Assembly (NCBI RefSeq): GCF_014174155.1
Contig: NZ_JABEQM010000012.1
Location: 1 to 64,000 of the forward strand
Length of the DNA stretch: 64,000 nt
Direction of reading: 5' to 3'
Origin: Gluconacetobacter tumulisoli
GTDB taxonomy: Bacteria; Pseudomonadota; Alphaproteobacteria; Acetobacterales; Acetobacteraceae
In this document: positions 1 through 8,835 of the stretch, in pieces
How positions within the stretch are numbered: the first letter of the stretch is position 1
Layout of the letters: every line of letters starts with the position of its first letter
Translations under genes and position numbers: made by a program
Notes under the pieces: generated by a model
The model's database searches: none
What the model was told of the DNA's origin: nothing
Seen by the model: only the letters and a program-made list of their open reading frames with translations

Positions 1-146
1 ACCATGTTCTCGCTCGCGATCAGCTCGATCCCCTCGCGCTGGCGCACAAGCTCCCCGCCGATCATCGCCGCAACATCGGGATCGCGCTCGGCAAGCGTCG
101 ATCGGAAAAAGTCGGTTCTCTGGGGGTCGATGGGGGCAATTGACAT
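1..146 (-). CDS. glyA: Serine hydroxymethyltransferase, N-terminal fragment
   Basis: The gene runs off the left edge, so only the first 48 codons are present. They translate to a protein beginning [14 protein letters not shown] and continuing through [15 protein letters not shown] to the segment ELIASENMV, which is the highly conserved N-terminal block of SHMT (family form xELIASENxxS). The enzyme is cytosolic, uses pyridoxal phosphate, and interconverts serine plus tetrahydrofolate with glycine plus 5,10-methylene-THF. The PLP lysine lies outside the window. The start is the ATG preceded by the purine-rich GGAAGAC. It is transcribed away from the catabolic block that follows. The identification rests on the N-terminal signature only, but that signature is distinctive. 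Confidence 0.88.
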   Translation of the reverse strand, partial: MSIAPIDPQRTDFFRSTLAERDPDVAAMIGGELVRQREGIELIASENM

Positions 147-903
147 TCTGGTCTTCCTACTGGGAGCAATGAGTCCCGCCACGCTGAAGTGATGTGCCGG
201 TTATCCTGATCGTCGATGCAACAGGGGTATCAAAGTGGTGTGTCGAGAACCGATCTACCGAACAGGCAAATGAGCCATCTTCAAAAAACTGGAATTATCC
301 CACACTGATACAGTGTCCTCCTGAGTCCGAACGCCATTGTTTTGGCGAATTTGTCAGACATTGGTCGGCAGGCGGCACACCTTCTCTGGATCAGCAATCG
401 CCATCGTTTCGAATCTTGCACAGATCCAAGTCAAGAAAACGATTTCGCGATTGGATTCATGGCGTGATGATAACGGCCCTCCTGCGTCAAGCACCGCACA
501 TTTCTCGTGCAAGCTGACTAAGGAGATTGGCGTTTCTTTGATTGGATGCTGTCGTCCGTGCCTTGTTCGAATGCGACATCCCGTCGAACTTTGTCGCTCC
601 CCTTTTGCTGCAGCGTTTCCGCAGGGCGCCTGGCAGGCCTGCTGTCGTCCGAAGCCATGCGCATCTTTCCGCCGAATAACATGGACACCGGCAAGCCCTG
701 CGGACGACGGTCCATATGGATCTTGCCGTGGTCGGTGATGCCCGGATGAGAGGCTGTGGCCGTCCCTCTCCTGGGCGCGGATTCCGTCGCCCGGCACATT
801 GTGCACATAAAAAATACAATATGGTTGACTCCTTCCATGACGTATGCCACGGATTGAGCGTAATGATGCGGAAGCAGGCATCTCAGTCGGCAATGCGGGA
901 GTA
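147..903. other. Intergenic region between glyA and the gntR-type gene
   Basis: I see no convincing gene here. The reading frames open on both strands have no family signature, poor start signals and mutually overlap. The stretch must hold the glyA promoter (minus strand) and the promoter of the catabolic cluster (plus strand). Near the right end, at about 794-804, lies the near-palindrome GCACATTGTGC, followed by the AT-rich run ATAAAAAATACAAT. This would be a reasonable operator and -10 neighbourhood for a GntR autoregulator, but that is inference only. A decayed gene fragment cannot be excluded. Confidence 0.5.
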
Positions 904-1623
904 ATGCGATTGAAGGTCGGCAAAGGTAATCTGTACGATGATCTCAGGCGTCAGATCCTCACGATGGAGCTCGATCCCGATCAAGACCTCGATGAGGTGA
1001 TCCTCAGCGAACGTTACGGCTTGTCGAGAACCCCTGTCCGAGACGTATTTCGTCGTCTGGCGGGAGAAGGCTATCTGGACATCAAGGAAAATAAGGGAGC
1101 CCGCGTCGCCCCGATGAATCACGCGACGCTGCGCAACTTCTTTCTTGTGGCACCGATGATTTACGCCGCGGTTGGACGTCTGGCCGTTCAGAACTTCAAG
1201 GCAGATCAACTCGAAGAGTTGGCCAGGTGTCAGGAGCGCTTCCGCGCGGCGAGCGAGGATGCAGACGTTACCGCGATGGTTCTGGAAAATAATCGTTTCC
1301 ATGAAATCATCGGAGAGATGTCGGGGAACGTCTATCTACGCCCCAGCCTGAACCGTCTCTTGATCGATCATGCCCGTATAGGAAACACGTTCTATCGTCC
1401 GCAGAGTAAGGAAATGACGCTGAGACTCCGGCAGTCGGTGGAACATCATGATGGCTTTATCTCGGCCATCGCCGCAAGGGACGAGCAGACTGTCGTCGAC
1501 CTGGTGTTCGACCATTGGGAACTCTCACGCGATACTATGGAAATGTACATTGCCCCGCAGGCAATGCAGGCCGACGCCTTGGTTGACGGACCAACAAGCC
1601 TCTTGGTGGAGAAGATATCGTGA
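904..1623 (+). CDS. GntR family transcriptional regulator, FCD subfamily
   Basis: The 239-residue product has an N-terminal winged helix-turn-helix: LYDDLRRQIL, then ILSERYGLSRTPVRDVFRRL, the classic GntR recognition helix (SRTPVRxAxxRL), followed by the wing LDIKENKGARVAP. The remaining ~150 residues are all-helical and fit an FCD ligand-binding domain (for example RFHEIIGEMSGN and the terminal HH-DGFISAIAARD segment that carries metal-binding histidines in this family). FCD regulators usually bind organic acids or amino acids and repress the adjacent catabolic genes. Its stop codon overlaps the start of the DapA-family gene by four bases, so it is co-transcribed with the cluster. The start is uncertain: an in-frame ATG 60 bases upstream (844) is also possible, but the chosen start gives the usual short lead before the HTH. 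Confidence 0.85.
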   Translation: MRLKVGKGNLYDDLRRQILTMELDPDQDLDEVILSERYGLSRTPVRDVFRRLAGEGYLDIKENKGARVAPMNHATLRNFFLVAPMIYAAVGRLAVQNFKADQLEELARCQERFRAASEDADVTAMVLENNRFHEIIGEMSGNVYLRPSLNRLLIDHARIGNTFYRPQSKEMTLRLRQSVEHHDGFISAIAARDEQTVVDLVFDHWELSRDTMEMYIAPQAMQADALVDGPTSLLVEKIS

Positions 1624-2531
1624 AATTCGAAGGTATTTATACCCCGGCCATAACGCCGCTGACGCCTGGCGGCGAGATCGATAAAAGCGCGTTCGCCGAG
1701 GTGCTGGAATCGTTGATCGACGCGAAGGTGCATGGAATCATTATCGGAGGTTCTACAGGCGAATACTACGCTCATACACCGCAGGAGCGGCTGGATCTCG
1801 CCGCCTGCGCGAAGGACGTGATTGGCTCCCGCACTGCGCTGGTCGTTGGAACAGGCGCAACGCGCACGGAGGATTCTGTCGCATATGCGAAAAGTGCCAA
1901 GGAGATTGGTGCGGATGCGATCCTGGTGACATCGCCCCCTTACGCGCTTCCGACCCAAAGTGAAAATGCTGCCCACGCGTTGAAGATCGATCGGGCAGCC
2001 GGGCTGCCCATCATGCTGTACAACTACCCGGCCCGCATGGGTGTCTGCATGGAGACGGAATATTTTGATATCGTCGGACAATCCCGCAACGTCGTTGCGA
2101 TCAAGGAGAGTTCAGGCGACATGAGCCGCGTTCACCTGCTGGCCTGCAAATATCCCGGCATCGGGCTTTCCTGCGGGTGGGACGACCAGGCGCTCGAGTT
2201 CTTTGCCTGGGGTGCCAGGAGCTGGGTGTGTGCCGGATCGAACTTCATCCCGCATGAGCATATCGCCCTTTATGAAGCGTGCGTTGTCGAAAAGAACTTC
2301 GACAAGGGCAGGAAGATCATGGGCGCGATGATGCCGCTCATGAATTTCCTGGACGCCGGAAAATTCGTGCAATCGATCAAATTCGGATGTGAGGTGGCGG
2401 GATTGCCGGCAGGACCGGTACGGGCCCCCTTGGGGCCCCTCGACGCCGAGGAGCAGGATGCCCTCCGTACCATCATAGCGGACCTCAAGCACGCAGTGGC
2501 CAAGATTACCGCAGGGTCGGCAAGTGAGTGA
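1620..2531 (+). CDS. Dihydrodipicolinate synthase (DapA) family lyase/aldolase
   Basis: A 303-residue class I (Schiff-base) aldolase of the DapA/N-acetylneuraminate lyase superfamily. The GGSTGE motif is at residues 43-48, the catalytic tyrosine is in LYNYP (Y134), and the Schiff-base lysine is in VVAIKESSGD (K162). The family acts on 2-oxo acids or cyclic imines. Members include DapA, NanA, 5-dehydro-4-deoxyglucarate dehydratase and the pyrroline-hydroxycarboxylate deaminase of hydroxyproline catabolism. A biosynthetic DapA role is unlikely, because the gene sits between a GntR regulator and an aldehyde dehydrogenase. Initiation is at GTG within a GTGA overlap with the regulator, and the 3' end overlaps the next gene by eight bases, so translation is coupled. 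The substrate cannot be read from the sequence. Confidence 0.85.
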   Translation: MKFEGIYTPAITPLTPGGEIDKSAFAEVLESLIDAKVHGIIIGGSTGEYYAHTPQERLDLAACAKDVIGSRTALVVGTGATRTEDSVAYAKSAKEIGADAILVTSPPYALPTQSENAAHALKIDRAAGLPIMLYNYPARMGVCMETEYFDIVGQSRNVVAIKESSGDMSRVHLLACKYPGIGLSCGWDDQALEFFAWGARSWVCAGSNFIPHEHIALYEACVVEKNFDKGRKIMGAMMPLMNFLDAGKFVQSIKFGCEVAGLPAGPVRAPLGPLDAEEQDALRTIIADLKHAVAKITAGSASE

Positions 2532-4017
2532 GCTCCTCACCGGCCCGGAATATGCCGCAATTGCCCGGGTAATGTCGTATCCGGCCGGCGCCTTCATCGA
2601 TGGTGCCTTCCGGCCTGCCAGGTCGGGCAACGTCTTCGATACCATCAACCCGGCGACAGGCCAGGTTGTCGCTGCGGTGGCGGCGTGCGACAGCCACGAT
2701 GTGGATGACGCCGTCGAGGCGGCGAAGGCCGCTTTTGAAGGGGGGGAATGGCGCCTCCGGGCACCGGCGGAGCGGAAGGCCGTTCTGCTGAAGTTCGCCG
2801 ATCTTCTGCATGAGAATCGGCATCAACTGGCGGTTCTGGAAAGTCTCGAAAGCGGGAAACCGGTTCGGGAATGTCAAACCATAGATGTGCCGGAAGCCAT
2901 CAATACAATTCGGTGGCATGCCGAACTGATCGACAAGATTTACGACAGCACCGCTCCGGTCGGGGGCGCCGCGCTGGCGTTGGTCGTGCGCGAACCAATC
3001 GGCGTTGTGGGCTGCGTGCTGCCCTGGAATTTCCCGCTGCTGATGCTGGCCTGGAAGGCTGGACCAGCCCTCGCCGCGGGGTGTTCCGTTGTCCTGAAGC
3101 CGGCAGAGCAAACGTCACTGACCAGCCTGCGTGCGGCAGAACTCGCATTTGAAGCCGGGGTGCCGGCAGGCGTCTTCAATGTTGTTACCGGCACCGGTCG
3201 TGAGGTGGGCGAACCGATAGGTCTCCATCAGCATATCGCAATGGTGAGCTTCACCGGTTCGACAACCACCGGACGACGCTTTTTACGCTATGCCGCGGAT
3301 TCAAATTTGAAGCGTGTGGTGCTGGAGTGCGGCGGCAAGAACCCGGCGGTCGTTCTCGAGGATGCCGACGATTTACGGGGCGTGGCAGAGCATGTGGTCA
3401 ATGGCGCGTTCTGGAACATGGGCGAAAATTGCTCGGCCACCTCGCGGCTGATTGTCCATCATTCACTCAAGGATGAAATTTTGCGGCATGTCGGCGCAGC
3501 CCTGCGCGAGTGGAAGATGGGGGATCCGCTCGATCCCGAAAACCGCCTTGGCGCCCTGGTGAGCAAGGATCATTTTTCGAAGGTGGAATCCTATCTCGAT
3601 CATATTGCCCGGGAAAATTTCGCCGTCGTATACGGTGGCCACGCCGTGGACGGAATCTATGTCGAGCCAACGGTCGTCGATGGCGTAGACAGTGCAGATC
3701 GGCTTTTCCAGGAGGAAATATTCGGGCCGATATTATCCGTAACAACGTTCGACACGCCAGAGGAGGCAGTGGCTCTGGCGAATGACACTGTTTATGGCTT
3801 GGCTGCCTCCGTCTATACGGGAAATATTCGAAACGCGATAATGGTCGCTCGCGAGATTCGGGCCGGAATCGTAACAGTGAATTGCTACGGGGAAGGTGAC
3901 GTGACGACCCCGTTCGGAGGGTATAAGGAATCCGGATTCGGTGGCCGTGACAAGTCAATTCACGCTCATGACCAATATACCGAGCTAAAGACCATCTGGT
4001 TTGACGTTTCGAAGTGA
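2524..4017 (+). CDS. NAD(P)-dependent aldehyde dehydrogenase
   Basis: A 497-residue ALDH with the full catalytic set: N169 in VLPWNFP, K192 in VLKPAEQ, the glycine motif FTGSTTTG, general base E268 in VLECGGKNP, nucleophile C303 in NMGENCSATS, and the late EEIFGPILSV motif. It oxidises an aldehyde to the acid in the cytosol. The closest impression is the PuuC/betaine-aldehyde class rather than methylmalonate-semialdehyde or succinate-semialdehyde types, but the substrate is not deducible. It starts at GTG inside the end of the DapA-family gene and lies 20 bases before the FAD oxidoreductase gene. The likely job is to oxidise an aldehyde produced either by the FAD enzyme or by the DapA-family deaminase/aldolase. 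Confidence 0.9.
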   Translation: MSELLTGPEYAAIARVMSYPAGAFIDGAFRPARSGNVFDTINPATGQVVAAVAACDSHDVDDAVEAAKAAFEGGEWRLRAPAERKAVLLKFADLLHENRHQLAVLESLESGKPVRECQTIDVPEAINTIRWHAELIDKIYDSTAPVGGAALALVVREPIGVVGCVLPWNFPLLMLAWKAGPALAAGCSVVLKPAEQTSLTSLRAAELAFEAGVPAGVFNVVTGTGREVGEPIGLHQHIAMVSFTGSTTTGRRFLRYAADSNLKRVVLECGGKNPAVVLEDADDLRGVAEHVVNGAFWNMGENCSATSRLIVHHSLKDEILRHVGAALREWKMGDPLDPENRLGALVSKDHFSKVESYLDHIARENFAVVYGGHAVDGIYVEPTVVDGVDSADRLFQEEIFGPILSVTTFDTPEEAVALANDTVYGLAASVYTGNIRNAIMVAREIRAGIVTVNCYGEGDVTTPFGGYKESGFGGRDKSIHAHDQYTELKTIWFDVSK

Positions 4018-4037
4018 CGGATTGACGGCCCGCGCGA

Positions 4038-5384
4038 ATGGCAACTCATCGTATTCAAAAACTCCCGGTTGATACGGGCGTGTCGGGCTGGGAAGCACTC
4101 AGCGCGAGAACCTTTCCGGTGCGGCCGCTTTCGGGTGACGTAAATGCGGACTGGTTGATCATTGGCGCGGGCTTCGCCGGCCTGTCGGCAGCGAGGCGTC
4201 TGACCCAACTTCGTCCCCATGACAAGATTGTCGTTCTCGAGGCAGGCGAAGTGGCTAAGGGGCCTGCGGGCCGGAACTCCGGCTTCATGATTGATGTGCC
4301 GCACAATCTGTCGTCCGGTCAGTACTCGGTGGCTGACGCTGCGGCCACTCGGCAGGAGATCCGGCAGAATCGTTTCGCGATTCAATTCGCTGCCGATTCC
4401 GCGCTCGAATATGGGATGAGTTCGGAGACATTCGACCCGAGCGGCAAGATCAATGCGGCTGCAACCAGGCGGGGCTTTGCTCTCAACGAGGATTACGCGC
4501 GTTCATTGGGTGGCATCGGCGAGCACTACGAGATGCTGGATGCCAAGCAGATGCGTGACATAACAGGAACGGATTATTACGATTCCGGTCTATATACGCC
4601 AGGATGCACGGTGATACAGCCTGCGGATTATATTCACGCGCTCGCAGGTGGCCTCAGTGAAAAGATTTCTCTTTTCGAGCATTCGCCGGTCATCGAACTT
4701 GGCCGCACGGGCCAAATCTGGCGGGCGCGTTCTACACGTGGAACCGTGTCTGCGCCTAAAGTTATCGTTGCCGTCAACGGGTTTATTCAGGAGTTTGGAT
4801 TTTTTCGCGGTCGTCTGATGCATATTTTTACCTATGCGTCCATGACCGCGCCCTTTACGGCGGATGAGGCTGGGCGGCATGGTACCGGTCGTCCACGATG
4901 GGCATTGCTGCCCGCCGATCCTATGGGTGCGACCGTCCGAAAGATTACGAGCCAGGGGCAATCGCGGATCGTGATCCGTACGCGTTTTACTTACGATCCG
5001 AAAATGCAGGTGTCGGACGACAGGGTGATGCGAATTGCGCGGCAGCAGAAACGATCATTCGCCGCCCGTTTTAAGGAGTTGGGTGATATACCAGTCGAAT
5101 ATAGCTGGGCTGGGCGTCTGTGCCTTAGCCGAAATCACGTGCCCGCATTCGGGGAAGTCGAAGAAAATCTCTATTCAGCCTGCTGCGAGAATGGTCTCGG
5201 TACGGTGAAAAGTACCTTGGCGGGAGTCATGGCGGCCGACCTGGCGGCCGGTGTGGCGTCACCTCAGCTGAACGCCTTCGAAGACCAGCCGATGCCTAGT
5301 CGGCTGCCTCCGGAACCCATGGGGTGGCTCGGCGCCAGCGTCGTGATCAAATGGCAGGAATGGCGGGCGGGCCGGGAAAGATAG
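4038..5384 (+). CDS. FAD-dependent oxidoreductase, DAO/gamma-glutamylputrescine oxidase-like
   Basis: A 448-residue flavoprotein with the Rossmann dinucleotide motif IIGAGFAGLSAA (GAGFAG at 43-48) ending in the acidic E68 of VVLEAG. It is followed by the GRNSGFM segment, which is typical of the DAO branch containing PuuB and related amine or N-methyl amino acid oxidases. The C-terminal part has the SAGxL-like YSWAGRLCLSRNHVPAFG and the ACCENGLGTVKSTLAG FAD-binding segment. No signal peptide is visible, so it should be cytosolic. The family oxidises a C-N bond, releasing an imine or aldehyde plus amine, which fits the neighbouring aldehyde dehydrogenase. Its substrate is unknown. Confidence 0.85.
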   Translation: MATHRIQKLPVDTGVSGWEALSARTFPVRPLSGDVNADWLIIGAGFAGLSAARRLTQLRPHDKIVVLEAGEVAKGPAGRNSGFMIDVPHNLSSGQYSVADAAATRQEIRQNRFAIQFAADSALEYGMSSETFDPSGKINAAATRRGFALNEDYARSLGGIGEHYEMLDAKQMRDITGTDYYDSGLYTPGCTVIQPADYIHALAGGLSEKISLFEHSPVIELGRTGQIWRARSTRGTVSAPKVIVAVNGFIQEFGFFRGRLMHIFTYASMTAPFTADEAGRHGTGRPRWALLPADPMGATVRKITSQGQSRIVIRTRFTYDPKMQVSDDRVMRIARQQKRSFAARFKELGDIPVEYSWAGRLCLSRNHVPAFGEVEENLYSACCENGLGTVKSTLAGVMAADLAAGVASPQLNAFEDQPMPSRLPPEPMGWLGASVVIKWQEWRAGRER

Positions 5385-5597
5385 ACATCCTCGCACCCTC
5401 TCCTGATAGGATTGCTGCCTGTTCGAGGAATGTGATGGTGTGACGGTCGGATCGCCTCCATGCACGTGGGCTCGATGGCCTGGGGCTGAAGTTGAAGAAG
5501 GCCGGAAGCCAACACGCATAACTAATCGTATCGATATCGTTATTAAACCTGCTTAATCGCCCTCTCTATCTGCCTGTGACTTCGGAGAACTGATTGC

Positions 5598-6929
5598 ATG
5601 AATGAAGTGTCCGGTCATGAAGGTGCGGAAGTATCCTGCTCTTTCGAACATCTGCCCGCAGGACGTCTACACTATCTCGCCGCCATAAGCGTCTTCGGGG
5701 GGGTCGTAAGCGACGGATATGCCATCGGCAGCATCGGGGCTGTCTTGCCAACTGCGACGACGGCACTGGGGGCAAGCGTCTGGGACGTTGGAGCCATGGG
5801 AAGCGGCACTCTGTTTGGCCTCTTTTCCGGCAGTGTGATCATCGGCGCCGCTGCGGATCGTTTTGGGCGGAAGCCATTGCTCTGTCTTGGAATGGCGTTG
5901 GCGATGCTGGTCTCGCTTTTGCAGGGCATGGTGACGTCCAGCTTTGAATTGGTCATTTTGCGATATCTTTTGGGGGTCTCGCTCGCGGCAGACTATGTCG
6001 CGGGCAGTTGCTACCAGATTGAATTCGCGCGTGCTTCGAATCGCGGGCATTTGCTGGGCGCCATGATGTTGTTCTGGAGCTTCGGTTTTGCGTTCGCATT
6101 CCAGGCCGGTTATCTTCTGTGTTCAGGCGGTCCGGATGGTTGGCGTTGGTGCCTCATGTTGGGGGCGCTGCCCGCCGGCGCCACGTGCGCGCTGCGGGCC
6201 TGGTTGCCGGAGTCCCCTGTGTGGCTACATGCCCGTGCGAGGACGGAAGCTGCTCTGCGGATCGTGAAACGTCATTTTCCCCGGCATGATGTGATTTTTC
6301 CCGCGATGCCGCGCCCTGATGAGGGCATCGTGGTGAACAATTCCCTTTTGTCGCCGAAGATCAGACGCAGACTTATGGTGGCGATTGTCATTCTCCTGGG
6401 GCAGTTGGTTCCCTACTTTCTTGTGGGTACGTTTCTTCTGAACATACTGGCCGAGTTGGGAATTCGAAGCCCGTACATAGGAGGATTGATTTATACCTTT
6501 TTCGTGGTCGTGGGTTCCGTCCTCGGTTTCTTCATTGTCGAACGCATGTCGCGGCGTAGGTTCCTCATCCTGACATTTCTTGTTTGTGGGATGAGTTTAT
6601 GTCTGATGTCCTCCGGTATTCCGTTTACACCGGTCGTGTTGCTTGCTCTATTCAGCGTGTTCGCGCTTACTCTCTCCGCAGCCAGCTGCATGCAGTATGT
6701 TTATTTTGCGGAATTGTTTCCTGTTGTGATCCGGGCATCCGCGCAGGGAATGGCGCAGTCCACCAGCCGTATATGTGTTTCCCTTACGACTTTTGGTATT
6801 CCCTATATAAGCCAATTGGTTGGTATAAACCACGTGTTGCAGATGACAGCGGTATGGCTTACGGCCGCCGGCCTCATATGCTGGGCTTATGCGCCGGAAA
6901 CGCGGGATGCTACCCTCCGGGCATCATAG
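5598..6929 (+). CDS. MFS transporter (sugar porter / aromatic-acid:H+ symporter-like)
   Basis: A 443-residue inner-membrane carrier with about twelve hydrophobic segments. The first helix has the DGYAIGSIGAVLP start typical of organic-acid MFS symporters. The loop between helices 2 and 3 carries the MFS signature ADRFGRKP, and the second half has a related VERMSRRRF loop. A 213-base gap separates it from the FAD enzyme gene. That gap contains an AT-rich stretch (TATCGATATCGTTATTAAAC) which may be a separate promoter. By position it probably imports the substrate of the cluster. As an alternative, it could export a product. Confidence 0.85.
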   Translation: MNEVSGHEGAEVSCSFEHLPAGRLHYLAAISVFGGVVSDGYAIGSIGAVLPTATTALGASVWDVGAMGSGTLFGLFSGSVIIGAAADRFGRKPLLCLGMALAMLVSLLQGMVTSSFELVILRYLLGVSLAADYVAGSCYQIEFARASNRGHLLGAMMLFWSFGFAFAFQAGYLLCSGGPDGWRWCLMLGALPAGATCALRAWLPESPVWLHARARTEAALRIVKRHFPRHDVIFPAMPRPDEGIVVNNSLLSPKIRRRLMVAIVILLGQLVPYFLVGTFLLNILAELGIRSPYIGGLIYTFFVVVGSVLGFFIVERMSRRRFLILTFLVCGMSLCLMSSGIPFTPVVLLALFSVFALTLSAASCMQYVYFAELFPVVIRASAQGMAQSTSRICVSLTTFGIPYISQLVGINHVLQMTAVWLTAAGLICWAYAPETRDATLRAS

Positions 6930-7215
6930 CAATGCAAGAGGATTTCATTGAGGGATGAACATCGGCTCATTTTGAATTCGGCGTGATCTCTTGCAACCAT
7001 GATGTGGCGGCGATCGGTAAAACGCCGATGCATATTCTTTCGTCGTTGCCGCCAAATTCAATGGTCCGGATCCCCATGCACGGTTCGCCGAAGCTTTCGC
7101 GCTTCGAGGGGTTGCTTTTGCGGAATTGGACATTCAGGCGGCCGACATATTATGGTCCTTGATTTCACCCGTTATGGTGGCTGGATACTTCCTTTGAACA
7201 ACACGGTAAAAGAAG

Positions 7216-7833
7216 ATGTCATTACGATCTTCAGATATTGCGGCCGTTCTGACCGCAGCCGAGGCCTCGGTCCACGCCGGAGGTGGTTCCGCCGCGGCAT
7301 TGGCTGCGGCTGATCGGATATTCACAGGGTCGAGGACAGGATCCGGCCTGTCCGTATCCGTGGACCCGGCTCGCTTACCTGTGTGTCGTTATTTCGACGC
7401 AGCAATTGCACGTGCAGGCGCGCATCCCGGTATCAGCGGCCGCCTTGCGGAAGCCGTTGCCGCAGTTGAGCCGCGTCTGAACTGGAGAACCCGCCCGGGC
7501 GCGCAAGGGGCTGCGTTTCTCGAAGGCCATGCAAATGCGATTATTGTTGGCCCAGGTGGACTTGAAGAAAGGAACGACATTTTAATCGGCGTGAGCCTTG
7601 TGGCGCCAGGCACGCTCTATCCGGATCATCACCATCCGCCCGAAGAAGTCTATGTCGTACTGTCGGACGGCGAGTGGCGGCAGGGAACCGGACCATGGCA
7701 TGCCCCAGGGACGGGAGGGATCGTGTATAATCCGCCCAATATCGTCCATGCGATGCGGTCCGGGCAGGATCCGCTGCTTGCGCTATGGTGTTTGTGGATC
7801 GCATCGAATGACGCCGCATTGGCGGCACCATGA
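7216..7833 (+). CDS. DddQ-like cupin lyase (DMSP lyase family protein)
   Basis: A 205-residue protein with a helical N-terminal half and a C-terminal cupin barrel of the DMSP lyase family. The motif LYPDHHHPPEEVY supplies Y135, H138, H140, E144 and Y146, and PPNIVHAM supplies H178. As I recall the Ruegeria DddQ structure, its active site uses Tyr120, His123, His125, Glu129, Tyr131 and His163. The spacing here is identical for all six. DddQ cleaves dimethylsulfoniopropionate to acrylate and DMS using a bound metal. Many relatives in this superfamily have other, undefined substrates. The acrylate genes that often accompany DMSP lyases are not seen here, so the natural substrate may be a different onium or amino acid. 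The start is supported by AAAAGAAG just upstream. Confidence 0.72.
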   Translation: MSLRSSDIAAVLTAAEASVHAGGGSAAALAAADRIFTGSRTGSGLSVSVDPARLPVCRYFDAAIARAGAHPGISGRLAEAVAAVEPRLNWRTRPGAQGAAFLEGHANAIIVGPGGLEERNDILIGVSLVAPGTLYPDHHHPPEEVYVVLSDGEWRQGTGPWHAPGTGGIVYNPPNIVHAMRSGQDPLLALWCLWIASNDAALAAP

Positions 7834-8313
7834 CGGTCATGGATGGAGTTCGGATTTCCAGCACCCCTGTGCGATCTGCGCAGATCATTCAATGCGCCAG
7901 GATGGGGCTGACGCGATAAACGCCGTATCGCATCCGCTCGTTTGTCCGATCAAAGTAATCGTTTATTCACATCTATGAGATTCGTGTGAAGAATCTGGTT
8001 TAAAATTCGCCCCGTTGGCGATCCGATGTGCTTTTGCAGCGTCGATAGAAGCCCACGCAGTCTGCTCTGGCTCATCTGGTTCGATATTGTATGCGTTATT
8101 CCTGTGCAACGCGGACGCTGTCGGCGGCGTTTGTTTGCATATGCAAGGCAGGGATCGAAAACCGCACCGCGTCGGAGCGATCCGGCGGCCCGAGCGTCAC
8201 ACGGTACGTCGCCGGGCGGCATATGCTTGTGGATTTGCAACGGCTCGACAGATTTGTCTGTTCCCCGTCATCATGCCTGTCGTACCGCGTCGTTCCGGAG
8301 GGAAGAAATCGTC
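7834..8313. other. Gene-free junction between the catabolic block and the conserved region
   Basis: About 480 bases without a credible gene. Open frames on both strands lack family motifs and start signals. Base composition rises from the AT-richer style of the catabolic block (for example the run ATCAAAGTAATCGTTTATTC near 7950) to the GC-rich style of the downstream genes, so this may be the right border of an acquired segment. I found no integrase, tRNA or obvious direct repeat marking that border. Confidence 0.45.
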
Positions 8314-8790
8314 ATGCCCGGCCGTCCCGCCATCCTGTTCGTCTGCATGGGCAATATCTGCCGCTCCCCCCTGGCCGAGGCGGCATTTCGCGCCGCCGCC
8401 ATGCGCCACGGCCTGGACGTCATCGTCGAATCGGCGGGAACCGGCGACTGGCATGCCGGCGAGCCCCCGGATCGCAGAGCGCAGGAGGTTGCCCGACGGC
8501 ACGGACTCGACATCACCGGATATCGCGCCCGCATGGTGACGGTCGAGGATTTCCGGATTTTCAGCCATATCGTGGCGCTGGACCACACCAATCTGGCGCA
8601 TTTGCGGGCCCGTCGTCCGGCCGATGCGACGGCCCGCCTGTCGCTGCTGCTGGACCACGTTCCCGGCCGTCAGGGGCAGGGGGTCGCCGATCCCTATTTC
8701 GGGCATGTCAAGGATTTCGACACCACCTGGACCGACGTCTCGGCGGGGGCCGAAGCCCTGGCGCGGTTGCTGGCGTCGGCAGCACGATAA
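8314..8790 (+). CDS. Low-molecular-weight protein tyrosine phosphatase
   Basis: A 158-residue cytosolic LMW-PTP. The P-loop CMGNICRS (C11-x5-R17-S18) follows a short strand at the N-terminus, and the general-acid loop is GVADPYFG near residue 130. Length and architecture match the family (about 150-160 residues). The start is the ATG of MPGRPAILF, preceded by a GGAGGGAAG ribosome-binding sequence about a dozen bases away. Upstream in-frame codons are non-coding in character. These enzymes dephosphorylate tyrosine kinases of exopolysaccharide export or free tyrosine-phosphate proteins. A polysaccharide-type ABC exporter lies 2.6 kb downstream, but a link is only inference. Confidence 0.9.
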   Translation: MPGRPAILFVCMGNICRSPLAEAAFRAAAMRHGLDVIVESAGTGDWHAGEPPDRRAQEVARRHGLDITGYRARMVTVEDFRIFSHIVALDHTNLAHLRARRPADATARLSLLLDHVPGRQGQGVADPYFGHVKDFDTTWTDVSAGAEALARLLASAAR

Positions 8791-8835
8791 ATCGAGGGCG
8801 ATCGCCCGTCACGTCCGGCGAAAGGAGGAGCAAGG

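Noticed and set aside
518-850. Possible gene remnant on the minus strand between glyA and the GntR gene
   Set aside because: The frame contains plausible-looking segments, but I could not tie it to a family, and it has no start signal or neighbour support.
1620-5384. Firm assignment of the first block to trans-4-hydroxyproline catabolism
   Set aside because: The DapA-like, ALDH and FAD enzymes fit, but no proline racemase/epimerase-family gene is present, and the cupin is unexplained. Kept only as one hypothesis.
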